Translations under genes and position numbers: made by a program | Notes under the pieces: generated by a model | Seen by the model: the letters and a program-made list of their open reading frames with translations, nothing else | Database searches by the model: none | Told to the model about the DNA's origin: nothing | In this document: positions 1-9,421 of the stretch, in pieces | How the letters are laid out: the number at the start of each line of letters is the position of its first letter | Position numbering within the stretch: position 1 is the stretch's first letter | Source of the DNA: Thalassotalea algicola | GTDB lineage: Bacteria > Pseudomonadota > Gammaproteobacteria > Enterobacterales > Alteromonadaceae | Assembly: GCF_012932965.1 (NCBI RefSeq) | Contig: NZ_JABBXH010000004.1 | Location: forward strand, 186,001-250,000 | Length of the DNA stretch: 64,000 bases | Direction: 5' to 3'

Positions 1-714
1 TTCGGTTCCATCACTGAATACTAATTTGTAACGGCACACTTCACCTTGTTCGATAACCTTAGTTGCTTTAGATGTGTGAACTTTCACACCTAATTCTTCA
101 ATCTTGTCTTTTAATAGTCGGCCACCGCCGGCATCAACCTGTACCGCCATTAATTGTGGTGCAAATTCAACAACATGCGTTTGCAATCCTAATTGTTTCA
201 ATGCATTAGCAGCTTCTAGTCCTAGTAAACCACCACCAATAACAACGCCAACTTTTGAACTTTCAGCAGTACGTTGAATCGCTTCTAAATCTTCAATCGT
301 ACGGTAAACTAAACAATGAGGTTGGTCGCCACCAGGAATTGGCGGTACAAATGGATATGAACCTGTAGCTAGAACGAGTTTGTCATAACTAAAGGTTTCG
401 CCAGTTTCTGTTATTACTAGCTTATTAACACGATCAATTTTCGACACTTTGGCGTTAGTTCTAAAATCAACCTGCCAATCTGAATAAGTAGCTTCATCAG
501 TTAAAGCTAAATCTTGAGCTGTTTTTCCACCAAAAAATTCAGACAAGTGCACGCGGTCATAAGCTAATCTATTCTCAGCCGAAAGCACCGTAATTTCCGC
601 TGCTGTTGCTGATTCGCGTAAATTTGCTACTTGTTCAACAAAATGATGGCCAACCATGCCATTTCCAACTACTACAATTTTTTGTGCAGTGTTTAATTGA
701 TTACTCGCACTCAT
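1..714 (-). CDS. nirB: Nitrite reductase [NAD(P)H] large subunit, N-terminal part (runs off left edge)
   Basis: The reading frame is open from an ATG at 714 to the window edge (238 codons) and encodes the FAD/NAD-binding half of assimilatory NirB, the cytoplasmic siroheme enzyme that reduces nitrite to ammonium. Visible motifs are the first Rossmann segment VVVGNGMVGHHF near residue 15, the FAD-binding stretch with LATGSYPFVPPIPG, and the second nucleotide-binding motif GVVIGGGLLGLEAANAL. The siroheme/4Fe-4S half lies outside the window. The gene is last in the visible minus-strand nitrate cluster and has a 349-bp leader with a terminator-like hairpin. The family call is firm; the assimilatory role is inferred from the neighbours. 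Confidence 0.93.
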   Translation of the reverse strand, partial: MSASNQLNTAQKIVVVGNGMVGHHFVEQVANLRESATAAEITVLSAENRLAYDRVHLSEFFGGKTAQDLALTDEATYSDWQVDFRTNAKVSKIDRVNKLVITETGETFSYDKLVLATGSYPFVPPIPGGDQPHCLVYRTIEDLEAIQRTAESSKVGVVIGGGLLGLEAANALKQLGLQTHVVEFAPQLMAVQVDAGGGRLLKDKIEELGVKVHTSKATKVIEQGEVCRYKLVFSDGTE

Positions 715-778
715 GTTTTGATCCTGCTTCACTAGTTATATTCAGTTGTTTTCTAGTCGTTATATGCGTTAAACATAA

Positions 779-801
779 AAACCACTCTTTAGTAGTGGTT
801 A
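779..801 (-). terminator. Leader terminator upstream of nirB
   Basis: On the minus strand AACCACT and AGTGGTT form a 7-bp stem with a 7-nt loop, followed directly by a short U-tract. It sits about 65 bp before the nirB start, so it can only be attenuating. This fits ANTAR-controlled antitermination. Confidence 0.6.
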
Positions 802-839
802 AATTGCAACAGTAATGCCACATTTTTATTTCTACAAAA

Positions 840-851
840 ACAACAGGTTAA
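840..851 (-). promoter_or_regulatory. 12-bp element shared by the nirB and narK upstream regions
   Basis: The minus-strand sequence TTAACCTGTTGT occurs here and again at 4379-4390 upstream of narK. In both places its centre lies 65.5 bp from the centre of a GCAC-N7-GTGC dyad. It may be promoter core or an activator site; it does not fit a sigma-54 -24/-12 promoter. Confidence 0.45.
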
Positions 852-903
852 CTAAAAGAGTGTTTTTCAATTAAAGCTTTTGCACTAGATTGACATTAAC
901 AAC

Positions 904-918
904 GCACAACTAAAGTGC
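904..918 (-). promoter_or_regulatory. NtrC-like operator upstream of nirB
   Basis: GCAC-N7-GTGC (GCACAACTAAAGTGC on plus) matches the core of enterobacterial NtrC sites such as those of glnA. A matching dyad lies upstream of narK at 4443-4457. NtrC binding is inferred. Confidence 0.5.
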
Positions 919-1063
919 GCTGGCAGAAGCTATGCCAAATTGGAGATGCACCAATAACTAGATTAAAAAGGAATCGGCTTAATCGAAAACCGCTTTTGGT
1001 GAAGTATTCTAAAAAGTGAATTTATAAGTAAAATGTCAGGTCAATGAAGCTAAAGAATGCTGA

Positions 1064-2830
1064 TTAATTGGCCAGCGCAACAAGGAACAAAATAAAGAAT
1101 ATAAAAGACATCCCCTGCCAAAACAGCACAGGATCTCGTTGTAAAATTGGTAGGCTTTTATACTCTTCAACAGCACTTACGTTTGGTTTGCAAATATCAG
1201 CTTCAAATTCAGAATAAGCTTGATACCTAGCTCTTGGATTTGGTTCTGTTGCTTTCTTTAAAGCAAAATCTAACCATAAAGGAATATCGTCTCTGTACTG
1301 CTTTATTGGCCTGTATAACCAGTTTTCATAATCAGCACTAAGTGCTTCATTACGGGTCATTGGCTTAAACGGTAACTCGCCGGTAAGTAATTGATAAGCA
1401 ATAACTCCTAAAGAAAATAGATCACTATGATGATCGGCCTTCATAGAAATAAGCGTTTCAGGGGCAATATAGTTAAGTGAGCCTTGAGGGATCTCTTCAT
1501 CAATACTGTCGGCATTTTCTTCTAAAGAAGCGATTAGCGCTGTGCCATAGTCAATGAGAGTTATTTTTCCAAACTCATCAATCATAATATTTTCAGGCTT
1601 AAGATCTCGATGAACCACATCTAACCGTTGAAAAACACGAAGCGCCGTTATGATTTGCTTTATAATATCTCGAATCTGAGAAATAGACGGCTTCGGGTTA
1701 TCAAATACCCACTCGCTAAGCGTTTGACCTGGTATATATTCACAGAAATGATACAAGTACTGACTATTTTCAATACCGCGTTTAATTTTCATAATATTTT
1801 TATGATTTACGCGTTCTCCTAACCAAGCTTCACGCATAAATCCCTGAAGATATATAACATCTTCAGAAAAATTTAACGAAGGTACTTTTAGTACTAATGG
1901 CGTCTCTTCCTCTTTATGCTGAACTAAATATAAATGAGAGCGGGTACTCTCATGAATCTTCTTTAAAACTTCGTAGCCATCTAACTTCATACCTACATCT
2001 AAAGCTGGTAGCACGCGCTTGTTTAATAAATCTCTTTCTAATTCAGAAAACTGTCTTACAGGAAGCGACTCTACCGCGACAAGCAAACAACTAACATTAT
2101 CATCACTACCGTTATTTAACGCTGTTTCAACTAAGTTTTTACTTAGCGCCTCTAGTCTATTATTGCTTGGTTTGTCACCAATTTCCGCTAAGGCCTGACA
2201 AATATCTTGTTCTGATAAAAAGTCATGAAAGCCATCACAACTTAATAAATAGATATCCCCTACTTTTAAGGCTATTTGATGGGCATCCACCTTCAATCGA
2301 TAATCTGCACCAAGCGCCCTTGTTAACACAAGGTGTTGTCCACCGTGTTTACGATTGTGGTCTCTTGTTAACGCGGAATATTGCCCATTTCTAAATTGGC
2401 TTATCCTAGAATCACCAACATGAAAAATGTAACCAGTAGTTGATTTGATAATTAAACTAGAAAGTGTCGTTAACCATTGCTGGTTATTGCTATGAAATGC
2501 TTCTGATTTGGAAAACATCCATTCATTTAAACTAGTCATTACTTTCGCAGCTGATTTTTGTGTTGACCAAGTTTCGGGAGTTGAATAGTAGTCTTGAATA
2601 AATTGAGTTACTGCGAGCTGCGCTGCTTCTTTAGCTTTGTTCGCACTAGAAACACCATCAGCAAGTGTCGCAACAAAACCTTTAGCATTTAATTCATAAT
2701 TATCAGGTGAAAAAGCAGAAAACGCATCTTGGTTTTCTGCTTTTTCACCTGCACAACTATAACCACCAAAGCGCACTACCAAATTAGGTAGTGGCTTTGA
2801 TTGATTTACATCATTTTCATTAAGTGACAT
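1064..2830 (-). CDS. Bifunctional PP2C-type phosphatase / Ser-Thr protein kinase, membrane-anchored
   Basis: This 588-residue fusion has an N-terminal PP2C phosphatase (about 15-260) with the metal-binding motifs [24 protein letters not shown] and a final [11 protein letters not shown] Hanks-type kinase follows (about 285-545) with the catalytic loop HRDLKPEN (His407, Asp409), a DYG in place of DFG, and a GSLNYIAPE activation segment. A C-terminal membrane helix (about 568-586) would leave the enzyme domains in the cytoplasm. The gene overlaps the upstream nitrate transporter by 11 nt, so translation is probably coupled. The partner proteins are unknown. Control of nitrate uptake by reversible phosphorylation is an inference from position only. 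Confidence 0.9.
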   Translation of the reverse strand: MSLNENDVNQSKPLPNLVVRFGGYSCAGEKAENQDAFSAFSPDNYELNAKGFVATLADGVSSANKAKEAAQLAVTQFIQDYYSTPETWSTQKSAAKVMTSLNEWMFSKSEAFHSNNQQWLTTLSSLIIKSTTGYIFHVGDSRISQFRNGQYSALTRDHNRKHGGQHLVLTRALGADYRLKVDAHQIALKVGDIYLLSCDGFHDFLSEQDICQALAEIGDKPSNNRLEALSKNLVETALNNGSDDNVSCLLVAVESLPVRQFSELERDLLNKRVLPALDVGMKLDGYEVLKKIHESTRSHLYLVQHKEEETPLVLKVPSLNFSEDVIYLQGFMREAWLGERVNHKNIMKIKRGIENSQYLYHFCEYIPGQTLSEWVFDNPKPSISQIRDIIKQIITALRVFQRLDVVHRDLKPENIMIDEFGKITLIDYGTALIASLEENADSIDEEIPQGSLNYIAPETLISMKADHHSDLFSLGVIAYQLLTGELPFKPMTRNEALSADYENWLYRPIKQYRDDIPLWLDFALKKATEPNPRARYQAYSEFEADICKPNVSAVEEYKSLPILQRDPVLFWQGMSFIFFILFLVALAN

Positions 2831-4289
2831 GAATTAACTCAATTGAACCATCTTCTTTTACTTCCGTGATGGTGCCTTTAGGCTCTTCCATAAACAGCAA
2901 AGCTACAAAACCTAACACTGCAGTACCTGCAATAACTAAAAAGAAGGTTTGGTAACTCACCATAGAGAGTACTGTTAAATACACTACTGCACCTACATTA
3001 CCATAAGCACCTGTCATACCTGCAATTTGGCCAGTTAGACGTCGTTTAATTAGCGGTACCGCAGCAAATACCGCACCTTCGCCTGCTTGCACAAAGAAAG
3101 AGCAAGCCATAGCTGCGACAACCGCTAACGCCAGAGGCCAAGCACTATCGATTGATGCCATTACAAAATAACCTGCAGCCAAGCCCGCGGTTAAAATAAG
3201 CAATGTTTTCTTACGGCCAAACTTATCACTTAACCACCCTCCACCAGGACGTGACATTAAATTCATAAAAGCATATAACGAAGCTAACAAGCCTGCGTAT
3301 ACCATATCTAATGCAAAAACTTCTGAAAAGAACAATGGCAACATAGAAACAACCGCCAATTCTGAACCAAACGTTGCAAAATAAAGTACGTTTAGTACAG
3401 CAACTTGTTTGAATTTGTACTGATGAACTTCATCAACAGGTTGCTTAAATAAGTGGCCATTTACTTTATAAGTTTGTTTAACTTCAACAATATATAGTGC
3501 TACCAATGCCACATAAACAATTAGAGCAAAAGTTTCAGATAAAAGGCTTACACCATTTGGTGACAACTTCCAGGTAAGTAAGGCAAGTGCACCATACATT
3601 GGCAACTTCATAATTAGCAAAAAGTAAAAGTCACTCACACTAGTGACTTCCATTGCACTAGTTTGCTTTGGTTTAAAATATGTAGAGCCTTTAGGCGTAT
3701 CTGTCACATTAAAATACCAAACAAAACTAAACGCTAAACTCATTAAACCAGTAATTCCTACCGCGTAACGCCAGCCATCTTCACCACCAAACAATAAAGC
3801 TAACGTCGGTAATAACATAGCACCTGCCGCTGAACCAAAGTTACCCCAACCGCCGTAAATACCTTCAGCCGTACCTAATTGGTTAGCCGGAAACCATTCA
3901 CTAACCATGCGAATGCCAATAACAAAACCTGCACCAATAAAGCCCAATAGAAACCTTGCTATAGCTGCTTGTTCAAAGGTGTCAGCTAATGCGAACATAA
4001 AACATGGGATACTACAAAACGCTAATAGAGCTGCGTAAGTAATACGAGGACCGTATTTATCGGTAAGCATACCTATGACTATCCGAGCTGGGATAGTGAG
4101 TGCTACGTTTAAAATAAGGAGTGTTTTTATTTCACTGCCACTAAGCCCTAAACTATCACCGATTACTGACAATAATGGTGCATGGTTAAACCAAACGAAA
4201 AACGTAATAAAAAACGCCATCCAACTTAGGTGCAAAACTTTCATTTTGCCGGTAAATGACATGATTTTAATGCCGACATCCGAGCTCAT
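2820..4289 (-). CDS. narK: MFS nitrate/nitrite transporter (NarK/NrtP family)
   Basis: This 489-residue inner-membrane major facilitator carrier has about 12 helices. Both glycine-rich nitrate signature motifs are present: [15 protein letters not shown] in helix 5 and [13 protein letters not shown] in helix 11. The MFS loop motif is MLTDKYGPR near residue 77, repeated as LSDKFGRKK in the second half. A longer loop joins the two halves (about 205-290). It imports nitrate, or exchanges it with nitrite, for the assimilatory reductases. Its 3' end overlaps the kinase/phosphatase gene. The upstream region has an NtrC-like dyad and an element shared with nirB. The cluster also encodes an ABC nitrate transporter, so uptake is probably dual-affinity. 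Confidence 0.93.
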   Translation of the reverse strand: MSSDVGIKIMSFTGKMKVLHLSWMAFFITFFVWFNHAPLLSVIGDSLGLSGSEIKTLLILNVALTIPARIVIGMLTDKYGPRITYAALLAFCSIPCFMFALADTFEQAAIARFLLGFIGAGFVIGIRMVSEWFPANQLGTAEGIYGGWGNFGSAAGAMLLPTLALLFGGEDGWRYAVGITGLMSLAFSFVWYFNVTDTPKGSTYFKPKQTSAMEVTSVSDFYFLLIMKLPMYGALALLTWKLSPNGVSLLSETFALIVYVALVALYIVEVKQTYKVNGHLFKQPVDEVHQYKFKQVAVLNVLYFATFGSELAVVSMLPLFFSEVFALDMVYAGLLASLYAFMNLMSRPGGGWLSDKFGRKKTLLILTAGLAAGYFVMASIDSAWPLALAVVAAMACSFFVQAGEGAVFAAVPLIKRRLTGQIAGMTGAYGNVGAVVYLTVLSMVSYQTFFLVIAGTAVLGFVALLFMEEPKGTITEVKEDGSIELIHVT

Positions 4290-4378
4290 AGTAATTTCCT
4301 TTGCCTTAAAATAGATAAACTACCTTTTACAAAGCAAAGCTAATACCAGTGTAACAATCTACTTTATTACTTTATTTT

Positions 4379-4390
4379 ACAACAGGTTAA
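4379..4390 (-). promoter_or_regulatory. 12-bp element shared with the nirB upstream region
   Basis: TTAACCTGTTGT on minus is identical to the copy at 840-851. It lies about 90 bp upstream of the narK start. Confidence 0.45.
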
Positions 4391-4442
4391 AACCAAGCGT
4401 CTTTATTAGTAACTGTGGAGCTGCACTAGAAGTGGAGTATTT

Positions 4443-4457
4443 GCACTAGCAAAGTGC
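4443..4457 (-). promoter_or_regulatory. NtrC-like operator upstream of narK
   Basis: GCAC-N7-GTGC (GCACTAGCAAAGTGC on plus) is extended by flanking TT/AA to a 19-bp dyad. It resembles NtrC sites and the copy at 904-918. A second half-site, TGCACTAGA, follows at 4422-4430. Confidence 0.5.
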
Positions 4458-4489
4458 AAATTTAAAGGTGAATTTATAACAATTTAGAT

Positions 4490-4519
4490 AAAAAAGCCTG
4501 AACATAGGGTTCAGGCTTT
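4490..4519 (-). terminator. Terminator after the porin gene
   Basis: A GCCTGAAC/GTTCAGGC stem with a 5-nt loop is followed on the minus strand by a run of T. It lies about 25 bp past the porin stop codon and separates the porin from narK. Confidence 0.85.
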
Positions 4520-4541
4520 ATATTCGAAGAGTAACGATTAT

Positions 4542-5720
4542 TTAAAACTTAGCGCCAACCCAAACCCATAGTTTGTCAGCATCAACTTTTATATCTCCCG
4601 CTGAATATGAAGCGTACTTGATACCACCAGAAAATGTTTTGTTAAAGCTCTTACCGTATGAAATATTAATTTCATCGCCTAGGTCATCTACGCCTCCCTT
4701 ATCTTCGTCAGCTTCGTAGTTATGGAACACAACTGCCCATTTACCACCATATGCTTTGCCTGAAACTGACGCGTACATATCTGCTAAACCTTGAGAAGGT
4801 GTGCCCAAGAACTGGTCAGCCCAACCGTTAAATTTATGAAGCGTCGCTAAAGGAGTAGAGAAACCGTAGTTACCGTTGTCACTACCTAATACTTCATAAC
4901 CACCTTTGATAGTGATGCCATTATAAACATAACCTAGCTCGGCCAACATGTAGTCTGCATCGTACTCTGTAGAGCCATTGTCAGATTCTTGTGTCGCAAA
5001 CTCTGCCGCATAAACCCATTTGTTTTTGCCAGACTTTTTAGCACCGGCAAAGCGTATACCGTAAGTATCTAACGAGTTGTCTGCACCTTCATCAACTTCC
5101 AACATATAACTGTAACCAGTTAATTTACCGTAAGCAGTTTTATAACTTAAATTGATTAAGTGATCTTTAGCATCTAAATCTTTTTCTTCACCGAAAATAC
5201 GATTACGCTTAGAAATATAAGCATAAGTCATATCAAACTTGTCACTTGCTTTGTAGCTAAAAGATGCTGCATCAAAAGTTTGCTTGTCTTGGCGCCAGCC
5301 AACATGACCAACAAAGCGATGATTATCAAGAGTAATCACTTGACGACCGACTTTAGCTGTTAAGCCGTTTGCCTTGTATTGCACATAAGCTTGATCAACT
5401 TCTGTATGCTCTGGATCAGCAATTACCGAATATTCAGTACCATTTCCGTTGGTGTCGTTGTAATCGTCAACACCTACAGCTCGTGAATCTTCAAATTCAA
5501 CGAATGCAGAGAAATTGTTATAGGTTGCTGTTTTATAATTTAACCTTGTTCTTAGCGTTAAAGCATCTGCGTCTTTTGCAGCGTTATCTTGTTCAACGCT
5601 TTCATAACGCAATCGAAAATCCAATGTCGCCTTACCTTCATCACCGGCTAAAGCAATCGGTGATAATAAGCTGAGAGTTAAGGTGCTTAATATTGCTTGA
5701 GAGACTTTGTTAATTTTCAT
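4542..5720 (-). CDS. Outer-membrane beta-barrel porin of the nitrate cluster
   Basis: This 392-residue protein has a clear signal peptide (cleavage after ...SPIALA, about residue 25), then alternating hydrophobic/polar strands rich in Tyr, Gly and Asp, and a terminal Phe (VWVGAKF), the usual signature of a BAM-inserted barrel. The TLRTRLNYKTA region resembles alginate-export/OprD-like porins, but I cannot fix the family. It lies between the nitrate ABC operon and narK and has its own terminator. It may be the outer-membrane route for nitrate or nitrite; that substrate is inference. Its 275-bp upstream region has a degenerate CACTAGCAAA copy (5902-5911) of the narK operator half-site. Confidence 0.8.
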   Translation of the reverse strand: MKINKVSQAILSTLTLSLLSPIALAGDEGKATLDFRLRYESVEQDNAAKDADALTLRTRLNYKTATYNNFSAFVEFEDSRAVGVDDYNDTNGNGTEYSVIADPEHTEVDQAYVQYKANGLTAKVGRQVITLDNHRFVGHVGWRQDKQTFDAASFSYKASDKFDMTYAYISKRNRIFGEEKDLDAKDHLINLSYKTAYGKLTGYSYMLEVDEGADNSLDTYGIRFAGAKKSGKNKWVYAAEFATQESDNGSTEYDADYMLAELGYVYNGITIKGGYEVLGSDNGNYGFSTPLATLHKFNGWADQFLGTPSQGLADMYASVSGKAYGGKWAVVFHNYEADEDKGGVDDLGDEINISYGKSFNKTFSGGIKYASYSAGDIKVDADKLWVWVGAKF

Positions 5721-5995
5721 GTTTTTTCCTTATTAGGATTTATAAGTTTTATAACTACATTGGTTATGGCGAGATGATAGGCAGTTTCCTTTTAAGGTTT
5801 ATTAAGCCATATCAAATTTTGTAGTTTGTTTGTTAATTTCAGTATTAAAATGTCAAAAGTATGATTTCAATCAATATTTGTTGCATCAAAATAGTGCGGA
5901 ACACTAGCAAATCTAGAAAGGTTAGTGATTGTGCGCACAATAGCTAACGTAAATTGATAAATTCATACGAAGCATTTTGTTGTTATAATTTAGTT

Positions 5996-6847
5996 TTAGG
6001 CTACGTCTACCTTCTGAGTAGACGATGATGCAACTTTTTCCCTTGATGAAATCGTTTCTACTTTCCGTTGTTTTTCATAAAGAAATGTTAATACTGCCGA
6101 GCGTAAGCGGTTATATTCGGCATCTTGAGCCAAAGAAATACGATCTCTCGGCCGAGGCAAGTTTACATCCAATATTTCACCTACAGTCGCTGCAGGTCCA
6201 TTTGTCATCATTACGATTCGATCTGATAACAAAACCGCTTCATCGACATCATGAGTTATCATAATTACGGTATTATTTAGCTCTTCTTGAATTTCCATAA
6301 GAGAGTCCTGCATGTGGGCACGTGTTAATGCATCGAGTGCTCCAAACGGCTCATCCATTAACAGCACTTCTGGTTGCATAGCAAGCGCTCTAGCAATTCC
6401 TACACGTTGTTTCATACCGCCTGATATCTCATCGGGTCGCTTATGTATGGCATGATCCATATGAACAAGTTTAAGGTTATGTTCTATCCATTCTTTCATT
6501 TCTCTGCTATTCATTGTCTTCTTAAACACTTGCTTTACAGCAAGTTCGACATTTTGATACGCAGTTAACCATGGCAACAAGGAATGGTTTTGAAAGACTA
6601 CCGCCCTTTCAGGCCCAGGTTCAGTAACATATTTGTTATTAAGCAATACGCCACCTTTAGTTGCTTGATATAAACCAGCAACGACATTTAACACTGTTGA
6701 TTTACCGCACCCAGAGTGACCAATAAGCGAAATAAACTCTCCTTTATGAATCTTTAAATCAACTTCCTTAAGCGCAGTAAAGTCACCTTTAGGTGTTGGA
6801 AACACCATATCAATTTTGCTGATATCTAATAACAAATCCATATTCAT
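5996..6847 (-). CDS. nrtD: Nitrate ABC transporter ATP-binding protein (NrtD/NasD/SsuB-like)
   Basis: This 283-residue cytoplasmic ATPase energises nitrate uptake. It shows Walker A GHSGCGKST near residue 43, a Q-loop (FQNHSLLPW), the signature EISGGMKQRVGIARALA, Walker B VLLMDEPFGALD and the H-loop ITHDVDEA. This pattern is typical of the nitrate/sulfonate/taurine subfamily. It lies 5 bp downstream of the permease and is third in the nrtA-nrtB-nrtD transcript. Its length matches free-standing NrtD rather than the NrtC fusion, which carries an extra sensor domain. Confidence 0.92.
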   Translation of the reverse strand: MNMDLLLDISKIDMVFPTPKGDFTALKEVDLKIHKGEFISLIGHSGCGKSTVLNVVAGLYQATKGGVLLNNKYVTEPGPERAVVFQNHSLLPWLTAYQNVELAVKQVFKKTMNSREMKEWIEHNLKLVHMDHAIHKRPDEISGGMKQRVGIARALAMQPEVLLMDEPFGALDALTRAHMQDSLMEIQEELNNTVIMITHDVDEAVLLSDRIVMMTNGPAATVGEILDVNLPRPRDRISLAQDAEYNRLRSAVLTFLYEKQRKVETISSREKVASSSTQKVDVA

Positions 6848-6852
6848 CTCCT

Positions 6853-7872
6853 CTAACGCTTAGCGCTATCTTTGTCCCACGATAGAATACGTTGTAATTG
6901 CAACATACCTCTATCTAGAAGAAAGCCGATAAAACCAATTACAAATACCGCGGTCATAATACGGCTTAGGCTTTGAGAGCTACCGTTTTGAAACTCATCC
7001 CAAACAAATTTTCCAAGTCCAGGGTTTTGAGCCAACATTTCAGCAGCAATCAGTACCATCCATGCAATACCCAGTGATAAACGCATGCCAGTAAAAATGG
7101 CAGGAATAGACGCAGGTAATACAATTTTCTGTACATGCACCAAACTTGGTAAACGCAGTACTCGACTGACATTGACCCAGTCTTGGTTAATTGCAGCAAC
7201 CCCTACAGAGGTATTAATGACCATAGGCCAGATACAACATAAAGTTACGGTGATCATCGAGTTAACAAAAGATTTGGCCAATAATGGTTCTGGAGAAACA
7301 TATACTGCACTTACCACCATTGTCACCAGTGGTAACCATGCTAACGGTGAGACTGGTTTAAATATTTGGATTATCGGATTAATTGCCGTATTTAATGCCT
7401 TACTTAAACCAACCGCTATACCTAGTGGTATCGCTATTATTGCAGCAACAATAAAACCACTTAGTACAGTAACTAAGCTAGTGCCAATTTGGTCAATAAA
7501 AGTTTCCTTACCGGTATACGCCCTTATCTTAGGTTGATAACTAGGATCTTTAGCTAAGCGTTTAGCATTTCTCACTTCTTGTCGTTGGTAAAAGGCCGCT
7601 TCTTTTTCACGTTCAGCTACATGCTCCTGATACAAATTCACGATTTGCGTACCTACCGCTTTTGGCCCAGGAAACTTACCCAGTGAGGTATCGATTGCGT
7701 TTGCCGCTAGCGACCAAATAATTAGAAAACATGCAACACCAACTGTTGGTAATACAATGGCTTGTAACCGAGTCATTAGTAGCCGCTTGAGCTCGAGCAA
7801 TAACGAAGAACCTTGCTCTAACGAAATAAATTTATTAATTAATGTTGTCATTACATAACTCCATACGCGCAA
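6853..7872 (-). CDS. nrtB: Nitrate ABC transporter permease
   Basis: This 339-residue inner-membrane subunit has the BPD_transp_1 fold. One helix lies near residues 38-58, then a charged loop (about 75-130), then a core of about five helices. The EAA-type loop that contacts the ATPase is near 245-275 (SLVHVQKIVLPASIPAIFTG). The loop with KEAAFYQRQEVRNAKRLAK is longer than in SsuC-type permeases and is typical of NrtB. The gene sits between the binding protein (37 bp upstream) and the ATPase (5 bp downstream). Confidence 0.92.
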   Translation of the reverse strand: MRVWSYVMTTLINKFISLEQGSSLLLELKRLLMTRLQAIVLPTVGVACFLIIWSLAANAIDTSLGKFPGPKAVGTQIVNLYQEHVAEREKEAAFYQRQEVRNAKRLAKDPSYQPKIRAYTGKETFIDQIGTSLVTVLSGFIVAAIIAIPLGIAVGLSKALNTAINPIIQIFKPVSPLAWLPLVTMVVSAVYVSPEPLLAKSFVNSMITVTLCCIWPMVINTSVGVAAINQDWVNVSRVLRLPSLVHVQKIVLPASIPAIFTGMRLSLGIAWMVLIAAEMLAQNPGLGKFVWDEFQNGSSQSLSRIMTAVFVIGFIGFLLDRGMLQLQRILSWDKDSAKR

Positions 7873-7908
7873 CCGTTATATGTTGCGCGAATAACGAATT
7901 TTTATCGG

Positions 7909-9318
7909 CTAGATTTTGTCGCCAGCCTTTAAACCAATACTAAATTTGTTAATGTATTCATTTGGTTTAGTACCGTCGTAAACGATATTGTCGATAAAGT
8001 GCGTTTGTGGGTTTCTAAAGCCATCTTCATTGGCAAGCTCAGCAAAATCAGACGCCGCCATTAGCTTTTCATCAACCAAGCTTTGTGCAGCTTTCATGTA
8101 TATATCAGGGCGATAGACTTTATTGGCGACTTCCTTATACCAAGTATCAGGTTTATCTTCGCTAATTTGGCCCCAGCGACGCATTTGAGTTAGATACCAG
8201 ATAGCATCAGAGTAATACGGGTATGTTGCGTTATATCGAAAGAACACATTAAAGTCTGGTACGTCACGCTTATCACCTTTCTCGTATTCAAACGTGCCCG
8301 TCATGCTATTTGCAATAACATCGTAATCAGCGCCAACGTAGTTAGATTGCGATAATATTTTTACAGCTTCCGGACGATTGGCATTGTTGTTCTCATCTAA
8401 CCACTTAGCAGCACGTATCAAAGCACGAGTTAAACGAATTGTCGTGTTTGGATACTTTTCAGAAAACGCTTTCGTGATGCCAAATACTTTTTCAGGATTG
8501 TCTTTCCAGATTTCATAGTCTGTGACGACAGGTACACCAATCCCCTTGAATACTGCTTGTTGGTTCCAAGGTTCACCTACACAGTATCCATAAATTGTTC
8601 CCGCTTCTAACGTTGCAGGCATTTGGGGTGGTGGCGTAACAGATAACAATGCTTGAGCGTCTATCTGTCCAGAAGTATCACCTTTATGCGGTGCATAAAA
8701 ACCAGGGTGAATACCGCCAGCGGCTAGCCAATAGCGAAGTTCATAGTTGTGCGTAGATACTGGGAATACCATTCCCATATTAAACGGCTTACCTGACGCT
8801 GAATACTTTTCAACAACTGGCTTTAAGGCATCAGCTTTAATTGGATGAACAGGTTTTCCGTCAGGACGCTTAGGAATGTTAACCTTCATTTGTTGCCATA
8901 TTTCATTGGAAACAGTAATACCATTACCATTTAAGTCCATAGAAAATGGCGTAATAATTTCTGCTTTTGTACCATAACCAATCGTTGCAGCAATTGGCTG
9001 ACCTGCAAGCATATGAGCGCCATCGAGGCGGCCGTCTATAACACCGTCTAGTAACACTTTCCAGTTTGCTTGAGCTTCAATGGTTACGTATAACCCTTCG
9101 TCTTCAAAAAAACCTTTTTCATAAGCAATGGCAATAGGAGCCATATCTGTTAATTTAATAAAACCAAACTTTAATTCTTCCTTTTCAGGGTAACCCAATT
9201 CTTCTGCATTAGCGTGCAAAGTGACCAAGCTGCTTGAAATACACATGCCAGCTATTAAGGCTTGGCCGATTATTCTACGGCAGAAATGCTTGCTCTTGGT
9301 TAGCGTTAAATTCAACAT
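7909..9318 (-). CDS. nrtA: Nitrate ABC transporter substrate-binding protein (NrtA/CmpA family)
   Basis: This periplasmic nitrate-binding protein has a signal peptide ending around VTLHANA, then [24 protein letters not shown], the conserved start of the NrtA/CmpA/NasF family. The length, about 469 residues, is usual for NrtA. I chose the ATG at 9318 because GGAGG lies just upstream (9324-9328); a TTG at 9330 is in frame but overlaps that ribosome-binding site. It is first in the transporter operon, directly behind a terminator-containing leader, so transcription should be gated by NasT. Nitrate rather than nitrite or bicarbonate is inferred from context. Confidence 0.93.
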   Translation of the reverse strand: MLNLTLTKSKHFCRRIIGQALIAGMCISSSLVTLHANAEELGYPEKEELKFGFIKLTDMAPIAIAYEKGFFEDEGLYVTIEAQANWKVLLDGVIDGRLDGAHMLAGQPIAATIGYGTKAEIITPFSMDLNGNGITVSNEIWQQMKVNIPKRPDGKPVHPIKADALKPVVEKYSASGKPFNMGMVFPVSTHNYELRYWLAAGGIHPGFYAPHKGDTSGQIDAQALLSVTPPPQMPATLEAGTIYGYCVGEPWNQQAVFKGIGVPVVTDYEIWKDNPEKVFGITKAFSEKYPNTTIRLTRALIRAAKWLDENNNANRPEAVKILSQSNYVGADYDVIANSMTGTFEYEKGDKRDVPDFNVFFRYNATYPYYSDAIWYLTQMRRWGQISEDKPDTWYKEVANKVYRPDIYMKAAQSLVDEKLMAASDFAELANEDGFRNPQTHFIDNIVYDGTKPNEYINKFSIGLKAGDKI

Positions 9319-9332
9319 TTTTTCCTCCAAAT

Positions 9333-9375
9333 AAAAAAGCCCGCTGTGAACTGCAAAATACAGTCACATGCGGGC
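9333..9375 (-). terminator. Leader terminator gating nrtA
   Basis: GCCCGC/GCGGGC forms the base of a long stem that continues through TGTGA-CTG/CAG-TCACA with one bulge and a short loop, followed by six U and then the nrtA ribosome-binding site. Its position before the first gene makes it an attenuator, not an operon end. Confidence 0.88.
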
Positions 9376-9385
9376 CACAATGCCA

Positions 9386-9421
9386 AACTAATTCTTACCA
9401 CGCCCTTGTGGGAAATTAGTT
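9386..9421 (-). promoter_or_regulatory. ANTAR-type hexaloop hairpin in the nrtA leader
   Basis: On the minus strand an outer stem (AACTAATT/AATTAGTT) encloses CCAC-AAGGGC-GTGG. The six-base loop has A at position 1 and G at position 4, the two positions conserved in RNA targets of ANTAR antiterminators. A single well-matched hexaloop is clear. The expected upstream partner may be the CAAAGA hairpin at 9446-9467, but its loop does not fit well. Confidence 0.7.

Larger units (their letters stand above)
715..1063 (-). promoter_or_regulatory. nirB: nirB leader/promoter region with attenuator architecture
   Basis: This 349-bp gap has no credible gene. On the minus strand it holds an NtrC-like dyad (904-918), a TGCACTAGA box (881-889, as read on plus), a 12-bp element shared with the narK upstream region (840-851) and a terminator hairpin (about 779-801). 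Segment 851-862 can pair with the terminator's 3' arm and loop (783-793) with one bulged base, which would make an antiterminator. Further upstream a weak stem near 978-996 followed by a T-rich stretch could terminate the preceding kinase transcript. The regulatory reading is inferred from the presence of nasT in the cluster. Confidence 0.55.

Noticed and set aside
840-851. Sigma-54 promoter for nirB and narK at the shared 12-mer
   Set aside because: GG and GC elements with the needed 10-bp spacing are absent in both copies.
7085-7537. 150-codon open frame on plus inside the nitrate permease gene
   Set aside because: It lies antisense to a well-supported gene and its translation has no recognisable domain.
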